Shown here: positions 39,771-48,701 of the stretch, one piece after another
Numbering within the stretch: position 1 is the first letter of the stretch
How the letters are laid out: the number at the start of each line of letters is the position of its first letter
NCBI RefSeq assembly: GCF_000280905.1
Contig: NZ_ALAP01000101.1
Coordinates: 1-57,109 of the forward strand
DNA from: Streptomyces sp. AA1529
GTDB lineage: Bacteria; Actinomycetota; Actinomycetes; Streptomycetales; Streptomycetaceae
Length of the DNA: 57,109 nt
Direction: 5' to 3'
Made by a program: the position numbers and the translations under genes
Notes under the pieces: generated by a model
Told to the model about the DNA's origin: nothing
The model's database searches: none
What the model saw: the letters and a program-made list of their open reading frames with translations, nothing else

Positions 39771-41816
39771 ATGCGAACGCGAGTCACCGACCCCCTGCTC
39801 CAACCCTTCACTCTCAAGAACATCACGCTGCGCAACAGAGTGGTCAGCACCTCGCACGAGCCGGCGTTCGGCGAGAACGGCCTGCCCGGGGACCGCTACC
39901 GGATGTACCACGTGGAAAAGGCCCGGGGCGGGGCCGGGTTGACGATGATCGGTGGCTCGGCGGTCGTGTCACCCGACAGCCCGCCGTCGTTCGGCAACCT
40001 GCTGCTCTACCGCGACGAGATCGTGCCCTGCTTCCGCAGGCTGGCCGACGAGGTGCACGAAGCGGGGGCCGCGGTCATGTGCCAGATCACCCATCTGGGA
40101 CGGCGCACCAGCAACTACGCGGGCGACTGGCTGCCCGTGCTGTCCGCCTCGCCGGTACGGGAACCCGCCCACCGCGCCTTCCCCAAGGAGGCCGAGCCGT
40201 GGGACCTGGACCGCGTCGTGCAGGACTACGCGGACGCCGCCGCCCGCTGCCGGGCCGGCGGCCTCGACGGCATAGAGATCCAGCACTACGGCCACCTCCT
40301 GGACAGCTTCCTCTCCCCGGCCACCAACCACCGCGACGACCGGTTCGGCGGAACGCTCGCGCACCGCACGGCCTTTCCGCGCCGGGTGATCCGCGCGATC
40401 CGGTCCGCGGTCGGTCCCGAGTTCGTCGTGGGCATCCGCATGTCGCTGGACGAGGACCGGCCGGACGGACTCGGCTTCGACGAGGCGCTGAGCGCCCTCC
40501 GCGACTACCTCGCGGACGGCGTCGACTTCGTCAGCACCATCCGGGGCTCGATCGAGAGCGACGCCTCGCTCTCGCGGGTCATCCCCTCGATGGGGACGCC
40601 CTCCGCGCCGTTCCTCGACTTCACCGCCGAGGTCAAACGCAGCCTGGACATCCCGGTGATGCACGCCGGACGGATCGCCGACGTGGCCACCGCGCGGCAC
40701 GCCGTGCGGGAGGAACAGCTGGACCTGGTCGGCATGACCCGGGCCCAGATAGCCGACCCCCACCTGGTCGCCAAGGTGGCCGAAGGGCGCGAGGACCGGG
40801 TCCGGCCGTGTGTGGGAGCGAGCTACTGCCTGGATGCGATCTACGACTCCGGGGACACCAAGTGCCTGCACAACCCCGCCACCGGCCGGGAACTGCGGCT
40901 GCCGCACACCGTCCCGGCGGCGGCCGCGCGGCGGAAAGCGGTGGTCGTCGGCGGCGGCCCCGCCGGGCTGGAGGCGGCCCGGGTGCTGGGCGAACGCGGC
41001 CACGAGGTCGTCCTGTTCGAGGCGGCGGACCAGCCCGGCGGCCAGGTCCGCCTCGCCGCCGCGAACCCCCGCAGGCGGGACCTGCTCGGCATCGTGGACT
41101 GGCGCGTCGCCGAGTGCGGTGTGCTCGGCGTCGAACTGCGGTTCGGCGTGCTGGCCGAGGCGGCGGACGTACTGGCCGAAGAGCCCGACCTCGTCCTGAT
41201 CGCCACCGGCGGCACACCCGACGCCTCCTTCCTCGCCGGCGGCGCCGAACTGGTGTCCGACACCTGGGACGTGCTCAGCGGCGCCCTGCGCCCCCGCGGC
41301 CGGGTGCTGGTCTACGACGACAACGGCGCCTACCCGGCGCTGGACGCGGTGGAAGTGCTGGCGCGCCAGGACGTCCCCGTCGAGTACGTGACCCCCGAGC
41401 GGATGCCCGCTCCCGACGTCGGCAGCATGAACGCGCCCCCCTACCTGCGGGTCTTCGCCGAACACGAGGTACGCACCACACTGGCGCACCGGCTCACCTC
41501 CGTGCACCGTACCGGGGACGGCCGGCTCGCCGCGGCGCTGCGCAGCGAGTACGCGGCGACGGAGGCCGAACGGACCGTCGAGCACGTCGTGGTGGAGCAC
41601 GGCACGCTGCCCAACGCCGACCTCCACCACGAGTTGCTCCCCGGCTCACGCAACCTCGGCCGGCTGGACCACCGTGCGCTGCTGGCCGGCGAGCCGCAGC
41701 CGGCCGACGCCAACCCCGCGGGCCGCTACCAGCTCTTCCGCATCGGTGACGCCGTCACCAGCCGCAACATCCACTCCGCGGTCCTGGACGGCCTGCGCCT
41801 CTGCCTGCCGATGTGA
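39771..41816 (+). CDS. Old-Yellow-Enzyme-type amine demethylase (DgcA/StcD-like)
   Basis: A 681-residue two-part flavoenzyme like trimethylamine dehydrogenase and dimethylglycine/N-methylproline demethylases. The N-terminal FMN barrel covers about residues 1-340, with the active-site segments CQITHLGRR and GIEIQHYGHLLDSFLSPATNHR. The iron-sulfur segment CVGASYC...CLHNP follows at about 345-365. A Rossmann FAD/NAD-like domain starts at VVVGGGPAGLEAARVLGERG. Relatives remove a methyl group from tertiary or secondary N-methylated amino acids as formaldehyde. The second cysteine of the usual CxxCxxxC group is Ala, possibly normal for this subgroup. The gene precedes a GbcA-like Rieske pair. The ATG at 39771 follows AAGGAG. 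Confidence 0.82.
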   Translation: MRTRVTDPLLQPFTLKNITLRNRVVSTSHEPAFGENGLPGDRYRMYHVEKARGGAGLTMIGGSAVVSPDSPPSFGNLLLYRDEIVPCFRRLADEVHEAGAAVMCQITHLGRRTSNYAGDWLPVLSASPVREPAHRAFPKEAEPWDLDRVVQDYADAAARCRAGGLDGIEIQHYGHLLDSFLSPATNHRDDRFGGTLAHRTAFPRRVIRAIRSAVGPEFVVGIRMSLDEDRPDGLGFDEALSALRDYLADGVDFVSTIRGSIESDASLSRVIPSMGTPSAPFLDFTAEVKRSLDIPVMHAGRIADVATARHAVREEQLDLVGMTRAQIADPHLVAKVAEGREDRVRPCVGASYCLDAIYDSGDTKCLHNPATGRELRLPHTVPAAAARRKAVVVGGGPAGLEAARVLGERGHEVVLFEAADQPGGQVRLAAANPRRRDLLGIVDWRVAECGVLGVELRFGVLAEAADVLAEEPDLVLIATGGTPDASFLAGGAELVSDTWDVLSGALRPRGRVLVYDDNGAYPALDAVEVLARQDVPVEYVTPERMPAPDVGSMNAPPYLRVFAEHEVRTTLAHRLTSVHRTGDGRLAAALRSEYAATEAERTVEHVVVEHGTLPNADLHHELLPGSRNLGRLDHRALLAGEPQPADANPAGRYQLFRIGDAVTSRNIHSAVLDGLRLCLPM

Positions 41817-41922
41817 TCCGGCGCCGCTGCTTCCGCCGCCGACACCGGGCCGCAGGCCCCACCGGTGCGGCGCCGCCGATCGTGCGCCGGAGCCCGCCTC
41901 GGCGCGCGCCGAAGGGAGAAAC

Positions 41923-43191
41923 GTGACCTCACTGGAAAGCACCCCCGCCACGCGAACCGACCGGATCCACGACGCGGTGGCACGACGGGTTCCCGGGCGC
42001 AGCCTGGAGGGCCCGTTCTACACCGACCGGGAGTTCTTCGACCTCGACATCGCCGCCGTCTTCGCCCGCCAGTGGATCTGTGTGGCCGTCGACGCCGAGC
42101 TGCCCGAGCCGGGAGACCGCACCTCGGTCGAGATCGGGCCGTACTCGGTGCTGCTCGTCCGCGACGACGAGGAGGAACTGCGCGCCTTCCACAACGTGTG
42201 CCGGCACCGGGGCGCCCGCCTCGTCGAGGGAGGGAACGACTCGGCCGGGAACCTGGTCTGCGGATACCACAAGTGGACCTACGGTCTGGACGGCAGACTG
42301 CTGCACGCACCCTCCCAGCCCGCCGGCTTCGACCGCGACTGCTTCGGCCTCGCCCCCGTGCACCTGCGCAGCGTCGGGGGGCTCGTCTTCGTCTGCCTCG
42401 CCGAACAGCCCCCGGCCGACTTCGACGAGGTCGCCTCGCGCATCGAGCCCTACCTCCTTCCCCACGACCTGCGCCGGGCCAAGGTGGCGGCCCGCACCGA
42501 ACTCGTGGAGGAGGGCAACTGGAAGCTCGTGATGGAGAACAACCGCGAGTGCTACCACTGCGACGAGCACCCCGAACTGCTGCGCACCTTCTTCCCCACC
42601 TACGGCTACTCCGAGGCGGACCTTCCCCCGCGGCTGCGCCCGGCGCACGAACGGTACCTGCGGGCCGACGCGGAACTGCGTGCCACCTACGAGCAACTGG
42701 GCCTGCCGTACGCGCTCATCGAGGAGCTGGACGGCCGCGGCACCGGCTTCCGCATCCAGCGGGACGCGCTCGACCTCGCCGGTGAGTCCTTCACCCCCGA
42801 CGGCACGGCCGCCTGCCGACGGCTCCTGGGCGACCTGCCCACCGCCCGCCTCGGGCATCTCGCCCTGCACCTGCAGCCCAACTCGTGGTTCCACGTGCTC
42901 GCCGACCACGCCATCGCCTTCAGCGTGCTGCCGCTCGCCGCGGACCGGACGCTGCTGCGCACCACCTGGCTGGTCCATCCGGAAGCCCAGGAGGGAGTCG
43001 ACTACGACCTCGACACCCTCCAGCGGGTCTGGCGCGCGACGAACGAGCAGGACGCGCGGCTGGTCGCGCTGGCCCAGCGCGGGGTCTCCGACCCCGTGTA
43101 CCGGCCGGGCCCCTACGCCCCGACGGAATACCAGGTCGAGGCGTTCTGCAGTTGGTACACCGCCCGTCTGCGCGAGGAGCTGAACCGATGA
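41923..43191 (+). CDS. Rieske oxygenase, GbcA-like quaternary amine demethylase
   Basis: A 422-residue Rieske non-heme iron oxygenase alpha subunit. The 2Fe-2S ligands are CRHRG (about 90) and CGYHKW (about 111). The mononuclear iron site is ENNRECYHCDEHPEL near residue 205, the wording seen in glycine betaine monooxygenase GbcA and stachydrine demethylases. These enzymes hydroxylate an N-methyl group of a quaternary amine, releasing formaldehyde and the tertiary amine. The GTG at 41923 follows AAGGGAG. The stop overlaps the reductase start by four bases, so the two components are coupled. The substrate could be glycine betaine, a proline betaine or another betaine; sequence does not decide. 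Confidence 0.88.
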   Translation: MTSLESTPATRTDRIHDAVARRVPGRSLEGPFYTDREFFDLDIAAVFARQWICVAVDAELPEPGDRTSVEIGPYSVLLVRDDEEELRAFHNVCRHRGARLVEGGNDSAGNLVCGYHKWTYGLDGRLLHAPSQPAGFDRDCFGLAPVHLRSVGGLVFVCLAEQPPADFDEVASRIEPYLLPHDLRRAKVAARTELVEEGNWKLVMENNRECYHCDEHPELLRTFFPTYGYSEADLPPRLRPAHERYLRADAELRATYEQLGLPYALIEELDGRGTGFRIQRDALDLAGESFTPDGTAACRRLLGDLPTARLGHLALHLQPNSWFHVLADHAIAFSVLPLAADRTLLRTTWLVHPEAQEGVDYDLDTLQRVWRATNEQDARLVALAQRGVSDPVYRPGPYAPTEYQVEAFCSWYTARLREELNR

Positions 43192-44399
43192 ACGATGTGC
43201 TCACCGATCCCGGCCGGGAAGCGCTGCGGCAGCCGGCGGCCCTCCGCCCGGCGGACGTCGCGACGGAGGGTCCGGCGGATCACGTGCTGGTCTGCAAACA
43301 GGTCCACGACGTCAACCACGACACCAAGACCTTCGCGTTCGAACCGGCCGGTCCCGGGGTCTTCCGGCACGACCCGGGCCAGTACCTCGCCTTCACCTTC
43401 GAGGTCGACGGCAGGGAGTTCTCCCGCTGCTACACGCTCTCCTCGCCGCCCACGCGTCCGCACCTGGCCGCGATCACCGTCAAGCGCGTGCCCGGCGGCC
43501 GGGTGTCGAACTGGCTGCACGACGTCCTCGCCCCCGGGGCCGTCGTCCGCGCCAGGGGACCGATGGGCCGGTTCTCCACGGCCCGGCATCCGGCGTCCGC
43601 CTACCTGTTCCTGTCCGGGGGCAGCGGAGTGACGCCGCTGATGTCGATGACCAGGACCCTGTACGATCTCGCCTCCCCGGCGGACGTGGCGTTCGTGCAC
43701 AGCGCACGCACCCCCGCCGACATCCCCTTCCGGCAGGAACTCGCGCTGATGGCGGCCACCGCGCCCGGCATCCGGGTCGCCCACGTCTGCGAGGACGACG
43801 GGAGGACCGAGCGGTGGCACGGCCACCGGGGACGCCTCTCCCTCGGGATGCTCCGGGAGATCGTCCCCGATCTCCTGGAACGCGAAGTGTTCTGCTGCGG
43901 ACCGGCGGGCTACATGCGGGCCGTGCGCCGGACACTCCAGGCGGCGGGCCATCCGGAGGCCCGCTACCACGAGGAGAGCTTCGAGGCGCCCGCACCCGGA
44001 CCCGCGCCCGCACCCGCGTCAGGACCCGCACCCGCGTCAGCGCCGATGCCCGCGCCCGCACCCGGGCATGCGCTCGCCTCGGCCCTCGCGTCCGGCCCCG
44101 ACCCGGTCCGCTCCGCGGAGGACTCCGGGTCCGCGCCGCGGTTCACCGTGGAACTGTCCCGCAGCGGAGCGACCATCGAGTGCGACGCCGGGACCCCGGT
44201 TCTGGAGGCCGCGGCCCGCGCCGGGATCACCCTTCCCTCGTCGTGCGGCGAGGGCCTGTGCGGCACCTGCGTGACGACACTCCACCGGGGGTCGGTCACC
44301 ATGCGGCACCAAGGCGGCCTCCGGCCGCGGGACAGCGCGCAGAACAAGATCCTCCTGTGCTGTGCGACACCGTTGGAGGACCTGGTCATCGACGCCTGA
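43188..44399 (+). CDS. Rieske oxygenase reductase, FNR plus 2Fe-2S ferredoxin (GbcB-like)
   Basis: A 403-residue electron-transfer protein for the preceding oxygenase. The FAD part has FSRCYTLSSPP (RxYS-type motif), the NAD part has LFLSGGSGVTPLMSM and VFCCGPAGYM, and the C-terminal plant-type ferredoxin has CGEGLCGTC plus a later cysteine in LLCCATP. Between the parts (about residues 265-305) lies an unusually long Pro/Ala-rich linker, encoded by repeated GCACCCGCGTCAGG-like units at about 43990-44100. GbcB-type reductases have this same domain order with a shorter linker. It passes NAD(P)H electrons to the Rieske centre. Its start overlaps the oxygenase stop. Confidence 0.9.
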   Translation: MNDVLTDPGREALRQPAALRPADVATEGPADHVLVCKQVHDVNHDTKTFAFEPAGPGVFRHDPGQYLAFTFEVDGREFSRCYTLSSPPTRPHLAAITVKRVPGGRVSNWLHDVLAPGAVVRARGPMGRFSTARHPASAYLFLSGGSGVTPLMSMTRTLYDLASPADVAFVHSARTPADIPFRQELALMAATAPGIRVAHVCEDDGRTERWHGHRGRLSLGMLREIVPDLLEREVFCCGPAGYMRAVRRTLQAAGHPEARYHEESFEAPAPGPAPAPASGPAPASAPMPAPAPGHALASALASGPDPVRSAEDSGSAPRFTVELSRSGATIECDAGTPVLEAAARAGITLPSSCGEGLCGTCVTTLHRGSVTMRHQGGLRPRDSAQNKILLCCATPLEDLVIDA

Positions 44400-44600
44400 C
44401 GGCCGGCTGGTACCCGGCCCCGGACGGACGGCCGCGCGGGAACGGGCCGGGAATCGAGGGAGCGCGTTGAGCAGCACCGGAAGCCGGCCCGTGTCCGGAC
44501 CGGCGGTGACGCCCGCGCACCGCGGAGGCCGCCGCGGGCTGTGCGGGTACGCGGGCCCGTGGCGGACGCGGTCCGGCACCGGCCCGTGCGCACTGATCGC

Positions 44601-45515
44601 ATGATCGACCACCGGCTCCGGATCCTGCAGATGGTCGCCGGGCACGGGACGGTGACCGCCGCGGCCCAGGCGCTGCACTACACGCCCTCCGCCGTCTCCT
44701 ACCAACTGCGGCAACTCGCCGCCGAGGTCGGGACGGAGCTGGTGGTGCATCAGGGGCGGGGCATCCGGCTCACCAACGCGGCCCACGTCCTGCTGCGGCA
44801 CGCGGAGCGCCTGCAGGAGCAGTGGGAGCTGGCCCGCGCCGAGCTGGCCTCCCTCGGCACCGAGCCCGCGGGCCGGGTCACGCTGTGCGGCTTCTCCACC
44901 GCGGCCAGCCGGCTGCTGCCGCCCGCCGCCGCGCGGCTGCGCGACAGCTATCCGCATCTGACGGTGCGTTTCGTCGAAGCCGAACCCGCCCGGTGCTTCG
45001 ACCTGCTGCTCTCGGAAGAGGCCGACCTGGCCCTGCTGGTCGTCACCTCGGACTCCCCGGCGCTGACGGACGAGCGGTTCGACCAGCAGCCGCTGCTGGA
45101 CGACCCGCTGGACCTGATCGTCCCCCAGGGGCATGAGCTGACGAGGCGGGAACGGGTCACGCTCGCCGACGCGGCCGGGGAGCCGTGGATCCTGGGCAAC
45201 CCCGGTACCAGCTACCACCAGTTGGTACTGGCCGCCTGCATGAGTGCCGGATTCACCCCGCAGATCGCCCACCATGCCGACGAGTGGGGGACCGGCACCG
45301 CACTGGTCGCCCACGGCTTCGGCGTCATCCTCGTCCCGCGCCTCGCGCAGCTGGGCGAGGAGGCGCTGGTCGCGCGCCTCCCGCTGCACGGTGAGCCGGC
45401 GCCGGCCCGCCGCATCATGGCCGTCACCCGGCTGGGCGCCCGGGAGATCCCCGTTCTCACCCACGCCGTCGAGACCATCACCGCGACCGCCGCCCGGTTG
45501 CTGCCGGCGAGGTGA
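44601..45515 (+). CDS. LysR family regulator, probably of the demethylase operon
   Basis: A 304-residue LysR regulator. The helix-turn-helix is LQMVAGHGTVTAAAQALHYT (about residues 10-29), continuing PSAVSYQLRQLAAEVGTELV, and the effector domain starts near residue 90 with GRVTLCGFSTAASRLLPPAA. The ATG at 44601 starts the conserved MIDHRLRILQ helix; the longer frame has no support. It follows the Rieske reductase gene by 201 bases in the same direction, so it may control this operon with the betaine or a demethylated product as ligand. It differs from the LysR at 37049, and the two may split control of dgdA and the demethylases. Confidence 0.88.
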   Translation: MIDHRLRILQMVAGHGTVTAAAQALHYTPSAVSYQLRQLAAEVGTELVVHQGRGIRLTNAAHVLLRHAERLQEQWELARAELASLGTEPAGRVTLCGFSTAASRLLPPAAARLRDSYPHLTVRFVEAEPARCFDLLLSEEADLALLVVTSDSPALTDERFDQQPLLDDPLDLIVPQGHELTRRERVTLADAAGEPWILGNPGTSYHQLVLAACMSAGFTPQIAHHADEWGTGTALVAHGFGVILVPRLAQLGEEALVARLPLHGEPAPARRIMAVTRLGAREIPVLTHAVETITATAARLLPAR

Positions 45516-45541
45516 TGCGGTGGCCCCGCCCCGCGGCTCCG

Positions 45542-46111
45542 CTACGAGGAGTAGACCTCGGTCATACTGGTGATGCGGTCCGCGGAGTCGATTTTCACAT
45601 CGTAGAAGTTCAGCCCCCAGCAGTCGCTGGTGTCCGCCTTGCGCTGACCGCCGTCGAATTGCTTTCCGTCAGGGTCGGCACAGGTTTTGACATGTGCGAT
45701 ACCGCCGTCCCGCGCGGTGAGTTTCTTCTGCTTGGATTCCTTCTTGCTGATCACCGTGATCCGTATGTCTCCGGACGCCGGGCGGTAATTCTCGAACTCC
45801 CCGACCGGATGGTAGGAAGCTCCTTCCTGGGAACCGGCCCGGCATTCCGCCTTTGCTTCCTTGGCGACCACGGTGTTCATGGCGCCCTCCACGTGGTGGA
45901 CCCAGATGACCTTGTGTCCCGGTGCCGGGGCGGGGCAGGAGTCTCCCTTTCCGTCCTTCCTGTCCTTCCCGTCCTCCGCGGCCGCTCCGGGGCTCGCCGA
46001 GGACGGTTTGCCGCCGTCTGCCGAGGTGTCCGCCGCGGGGTCGCAGGCGGTCAACGGGATCAGCGCCGCGACGAGTGCGGCTGTGGCGGGTATGGCACGA
46101 ACAGAGCGCAT
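45542..46111 (-). CDS. Putative lipoprotein of unknown function
   Basis: A 189-residue secreted lipoprotein. The signal sequence ends with the lipobox LTAC (Cys23), so it should be lipid-anchored on the outer face of the membrane. A low-complexity Ser/Ala/Asp/Lys stretch (about 25-58) forms a tether. The rest is a small domain with KVIWVHHVEGAMNTVVAKEA and cysteines in SDCWGLNFYDVKIDS. I do not recognise the family. Codon use is less GC-biased than in its neighbours, which is unusual here. It is convergent with the LysR gene, 26 bases apart, and stands alone. Confidence 0.7.
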   Translation of the reverse strand: MRSVRAIPATAALVAALIPLTACDPAADTSADGGKPSSASPGAAAEDGKDRKDGKGDSCPAPAPGHKVIWVHHVEGAMNTVVAKEAKAECRAGSQEGASYHPVGEFENYRPASGDIRITVISKKESKQKKLTARDGGIAHVKTCADPDGKQFDGGQRKADTSDCWGLNFYDVKIDSADRITSMTEVYSS

Positions 46112-46351
46112 GTACTTCCCCGTGACTGTGAGCGCGGACGGCAGGGAAACCTGTCGAACCGGGCGATCGTTCGATGTGTGACTGCGAGTCAGCCAATCGG
46201 ATCATAGAGATGAGTGCACCCTGAAACTCTTCTGTTCACCGTGCGGGCGGACACTGTTTCCGACCTGTGACCATGCGCTGCTGTGGAATGTGCCGGACTC
46301 GGACGCTCGGAGATGAGGAGTGCCCGGGGCCTCACCGGGCGCACCGCTGTG

Positions 46352-46774
46352 TCAGGTGCGTCGTGCGGCCGCGCAGCGCACGCAGGTGGCCGCCGCGGGA
46401 CGTGCCGACAAGCGCTCCTCGGGGATCGGCTCCCCGCACTCCGTGCAGCGTCCGTACCCGCCCCGCTCCAGGCGCTCCAGCGCCCGGTCCACCTCCACCA
46501 GGTGCTCCCGCGCCCGGGCCAGCAGCGCGGCGACGTGCGCCCGCTCGAATGCGGTGCTGGATCCCTCGGGGTCGTGCTCGTCGTCGACCGCCACCAGCGC
46601 GTTCGCCTCGACGATCTGCTCGAACTCCCGGCTCAGTGCGGCGATCCGCTGCTCGGTGCCGGCGCGCTCCGTCAGGAGCCGCTCCCGCGCCGCGGCCCGG
46701 GCCGCCGGGGAGAGTGCCGGATCGTGCGGTGAATCAGCCACGAAAGGGACAACGACGGCACCGTGGTCCGGCAT
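46352..46774 (-). CDS. DksA/TraR-type zinc finger protein
   Basis: A 140-residue protein with a long helical coiled region (about 20-105) and a C-terminal four-cysteine zinc finger, CTECGEPIPEERLSARP then CVRC. This is the DksA/TraR C4 finger. Members bind in the secondary channel of RNA polymerase and change initiation; short actinobacterial relatives are less studied. The GYGRCTECGEPIPEERL wording is highly typical. The start is uncertain: ATG at 46774 is used, GTG at 46795 is possible, and neither has a strong ribosome site. It stands alone between terminator hairpin and lipoprotein gene. Confidence 0.85.
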   Translation of the reverse strand: MPDHGAVVVPFVADSPHDPALSPAARAAARERLLTERAGTEQRIAALSREFEQIVEANALVAVDDEHDPEGSSTAFERAHVAALLARAREHLVEVDRALERLERGGYGRCTECGEPIPEERLSARPAAATCVRCAAARRT

Positions 46775-46891
46775 TCCCCGGAGCCGTGTGCCCACTCCGA
46801 CGGCCGCGAGCGCGGTCGTCCCGATCCTGGCTCGCCCGGCTGCGCTACGCCGGCGCCGGCAGTGTTCCGGCGCCGGGGGCGGAGGGGCAGC

Positions 46892-46928
46892 CCCGGGAGG
46901 GGCACCCCCCGTGGGTGCCCCTCCCGGG
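46892..46928 (-). terminator. Terminator after the streptogrisin-like gene
   Basis: A perfect 16-bp stem (46892-46907 with 46913-46928) with a 5-base CCCGT loop, 88 bases downstream of the protease stop and upstream of the DksA-type gene. It is the strongest hairpin seen in the window. Confidence 0.8.
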
Positions 46929-47015
46929 ATGTCCGACGGACGCCGCGCGAGGCCGCGCCACGGTGTGCCGTGGCGGTCCCGCGCGCCGCCCCTCGGGCTG
47001 CCGGCCGCCGGAAGG

Positions 47016-48167
47016 TCAGGCGGTGCGCAGCGTCAGACCGTAGTGGTTGAGGATCTCGTTGATGGGCTGGTACCAGGTCTCACCGCCACCGGAGCAGTCG
47101 CCCCAGCCGCCGGAGGTGACGCCCTGTGCCTGGTCACCGCTGATGAAGGAGCCGCCCGAGTCACCGCCCTCGGCGCACACGCTGGTCTTCGTCATCTGGT
47201 GGACGGCGCCCTGGCTGTAGTTGACCGTCTCGTTCTTGGCGAGCACGGTGCCGCAGTGCCAGTGCGAGGTCGACCCCGAGCGGCAGATGGAGGCCCCGAC
47301 CGGTGCCTCGGCGGAACCGCGCACGAGCCGGTCCGAGACCGTGCCCCAGCCCAGGACGACCGGCTCCGTCCACCACCCGCTGCCGACGTTGACCCAGGCG
47401 TAGTCGTTGCCGGGGAACGAGGAGCCCTGGAAGTTGCCGATGTAGGAGCCGTCCCAGCCGTTGACCGCCTGGCCGGCGCCGCCGCAGTGGCCTGCGGTGA
47501 CGAAGCCGCCCTGGACCGAGAAGCCGATGGAGCAGCGGACGTTGCCGGTGTAGTAGGGGTCTCCGCCGACCGTGCCGGCGGACAGGGTCGACGGAGTGTG
47601 GTCCGTCGTGCGCACCGTCACCGGTCCCGCTTTGCGGGCCCGGGCCAGAAACGCCTTGACATCGTTGTCAGTCTGCTGGGAGGTGAGGACCTCGACCACG
47701 ACGCGGTTGGTCTTCCAGTCGACCCGCCAACTGCTCACGCCGCCGGGCGCGTCGAGGGCGTCGATACGCTTCTTCGCGGCGTCGAGCTGGGCCGCGGTGC
47801 GGTCCACCAGGTCCACGGTCGCGCCGGCGCCCCGCACGGCCGCTGCCTTCTCGCGGTCGGCGACCGCCACGGTCAGTTTTCCGGTCTTCGGGGAGAACCA
47901 GGAGCCCGCGTAGGCGCTCCCGGCCGCTCGCCGGGCCTGCTTCTCGGTGGTCCGCGCCTGCTTCTCCGCGGCCAGCCGCTTCTCGGCCTGCTGTTCGCTG
48001 AGGCCGAAGTCCCGCTGCATGGCGTTCAGCACGCCGTCCGACGCGGGGGTCTTGTCGGTCTGCGGTTGCGCGTCCGCTGCCGTCGCCGGGAGCAGACCCG
48101 CGGCCACGAGGGCTCCGCCGGCCAGCAGCGCGGACAGGAGGGCGCGCGGGGTTCTGGTGCGTCTCAT
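47016..48167 (-). CDS. Streptogrisin-type secreted serine protease (S1)
   Basis: A 383-residue pre-pro-protease of the S1 alpha-lytic/streptogrisin family. A twin-arginine-free Sec signal (residues 1-33, ending ATAADA) is followed by an alpha-lytic-protease-type prodomain (about 40-195) and the mature chymotrypsin-like domain starting near SAGTVGGDPY. The catalytic triad is His in TAGHCGG, Asp in GNDYAWV and Ser in GGDSGGS. Cysteine pairs such as CSIGF...HC and CRSG...HC form the usual disulfides. It acts outside the cell after self-processing. The ATG at 48167 is preceded by AAAGG. It lacks the C-terminal chitin-binding module of some relatives. Confidence 0.93.
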   Translation of the reverse strand: MRRTRTPRALLSALLAGGALVAAGLLPATAADAQPQTDKTPASDGVLNAMQRDFGLSEQQAEKRLAAEKQARTTEKQARRAAGSAYAGSWFSPKTGKLTVAVADREKAAAVRGAGATVDLVDRTAAQLDAAKKRIDALDAPGGVSSWRVDWKTNRVVVEVLTSQQTDNDVKAFLARARKAGPVTVRTTDHTPSTLSAGTVGGDPYYTGNVRCSIGFSVQGGFVTAGHCGGAGQAVNGWDGSYIGNFQGSSFPGNDYAWVNVGSGWWTEPVVLGWGTVSDRLVRGSAEAPVGASICRSGSTSHWHCGTVLAKNETVNYSQGAVHQMTKTSVCAEGGDSGGSFISGDQAQGVTSGGWGDCSGGGETWYQPINEILNHYGLTLRTA

Positions 48168-48701
48168 GGGTCGGCCTTTCGTTGTTCCAGCATGTCGTGG
48201 GGGTGGAACAGCAAAGCCTGGGAACGATCCCGGGAGATGCCGCTGCGCAGATTAGCGAGGGATCACGGACAGGTCCATGCCAATGTCGCGTCGGTTTTCC
48301 GCCATCGACCGGACCGAGGGTGCATCAGCTCTCGGACGTGCCCCTGTGTATCCCGCCTTCCCGCCCGCAGTCCCGGAAGGCGGCATGCCGCGACGTGCGG
48401 CGGCCACCAGCTCTCCGGCTGCCCGGGCCGGCCGATCACGGGAGGGGCGGGGTGCGGCTTTGGTCCGTCCTCGCGTCGGCGCGTCCGTGAACTCCGCGCG
48501 CATGTCGGGTTCTTGTGTGCGCAGGCACCGTGCAGCCGGAAGTCGTCAGGAGCGTCGAACCGTTGCTCGGGCGGAAGTGCGCACGCGGGGGCGGCAAGAC
48601 ACGCGGGGGAGAGGGCCGGAGACTCCGGTCCGGTCACTTAGGGTGTGCTATCGCATGCATTGAGTCACGAGTGGATCGATATTCACCCGCCAGGAGCAGA
48701 C
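48168..48701. other. Divergent promoter region, protease and ctaD
   Basis: About 530 bases between the divergent streptogrisin-like and ctaD genes. No supportable gene was found. Short lower-GC stretches occur at 48185-48300 and 48640-48700, fitting promoters in both directions. CAGGAG at 48690-48695 is the ctaD ribosome site. Confidence 0.5.

Noticed and set aside
48263..48637. 124-codon frame between the protease and ctaD genes
   Set aside because: It has no ribosome site, no domain and biased composition, and lies in a divergent promoter region.
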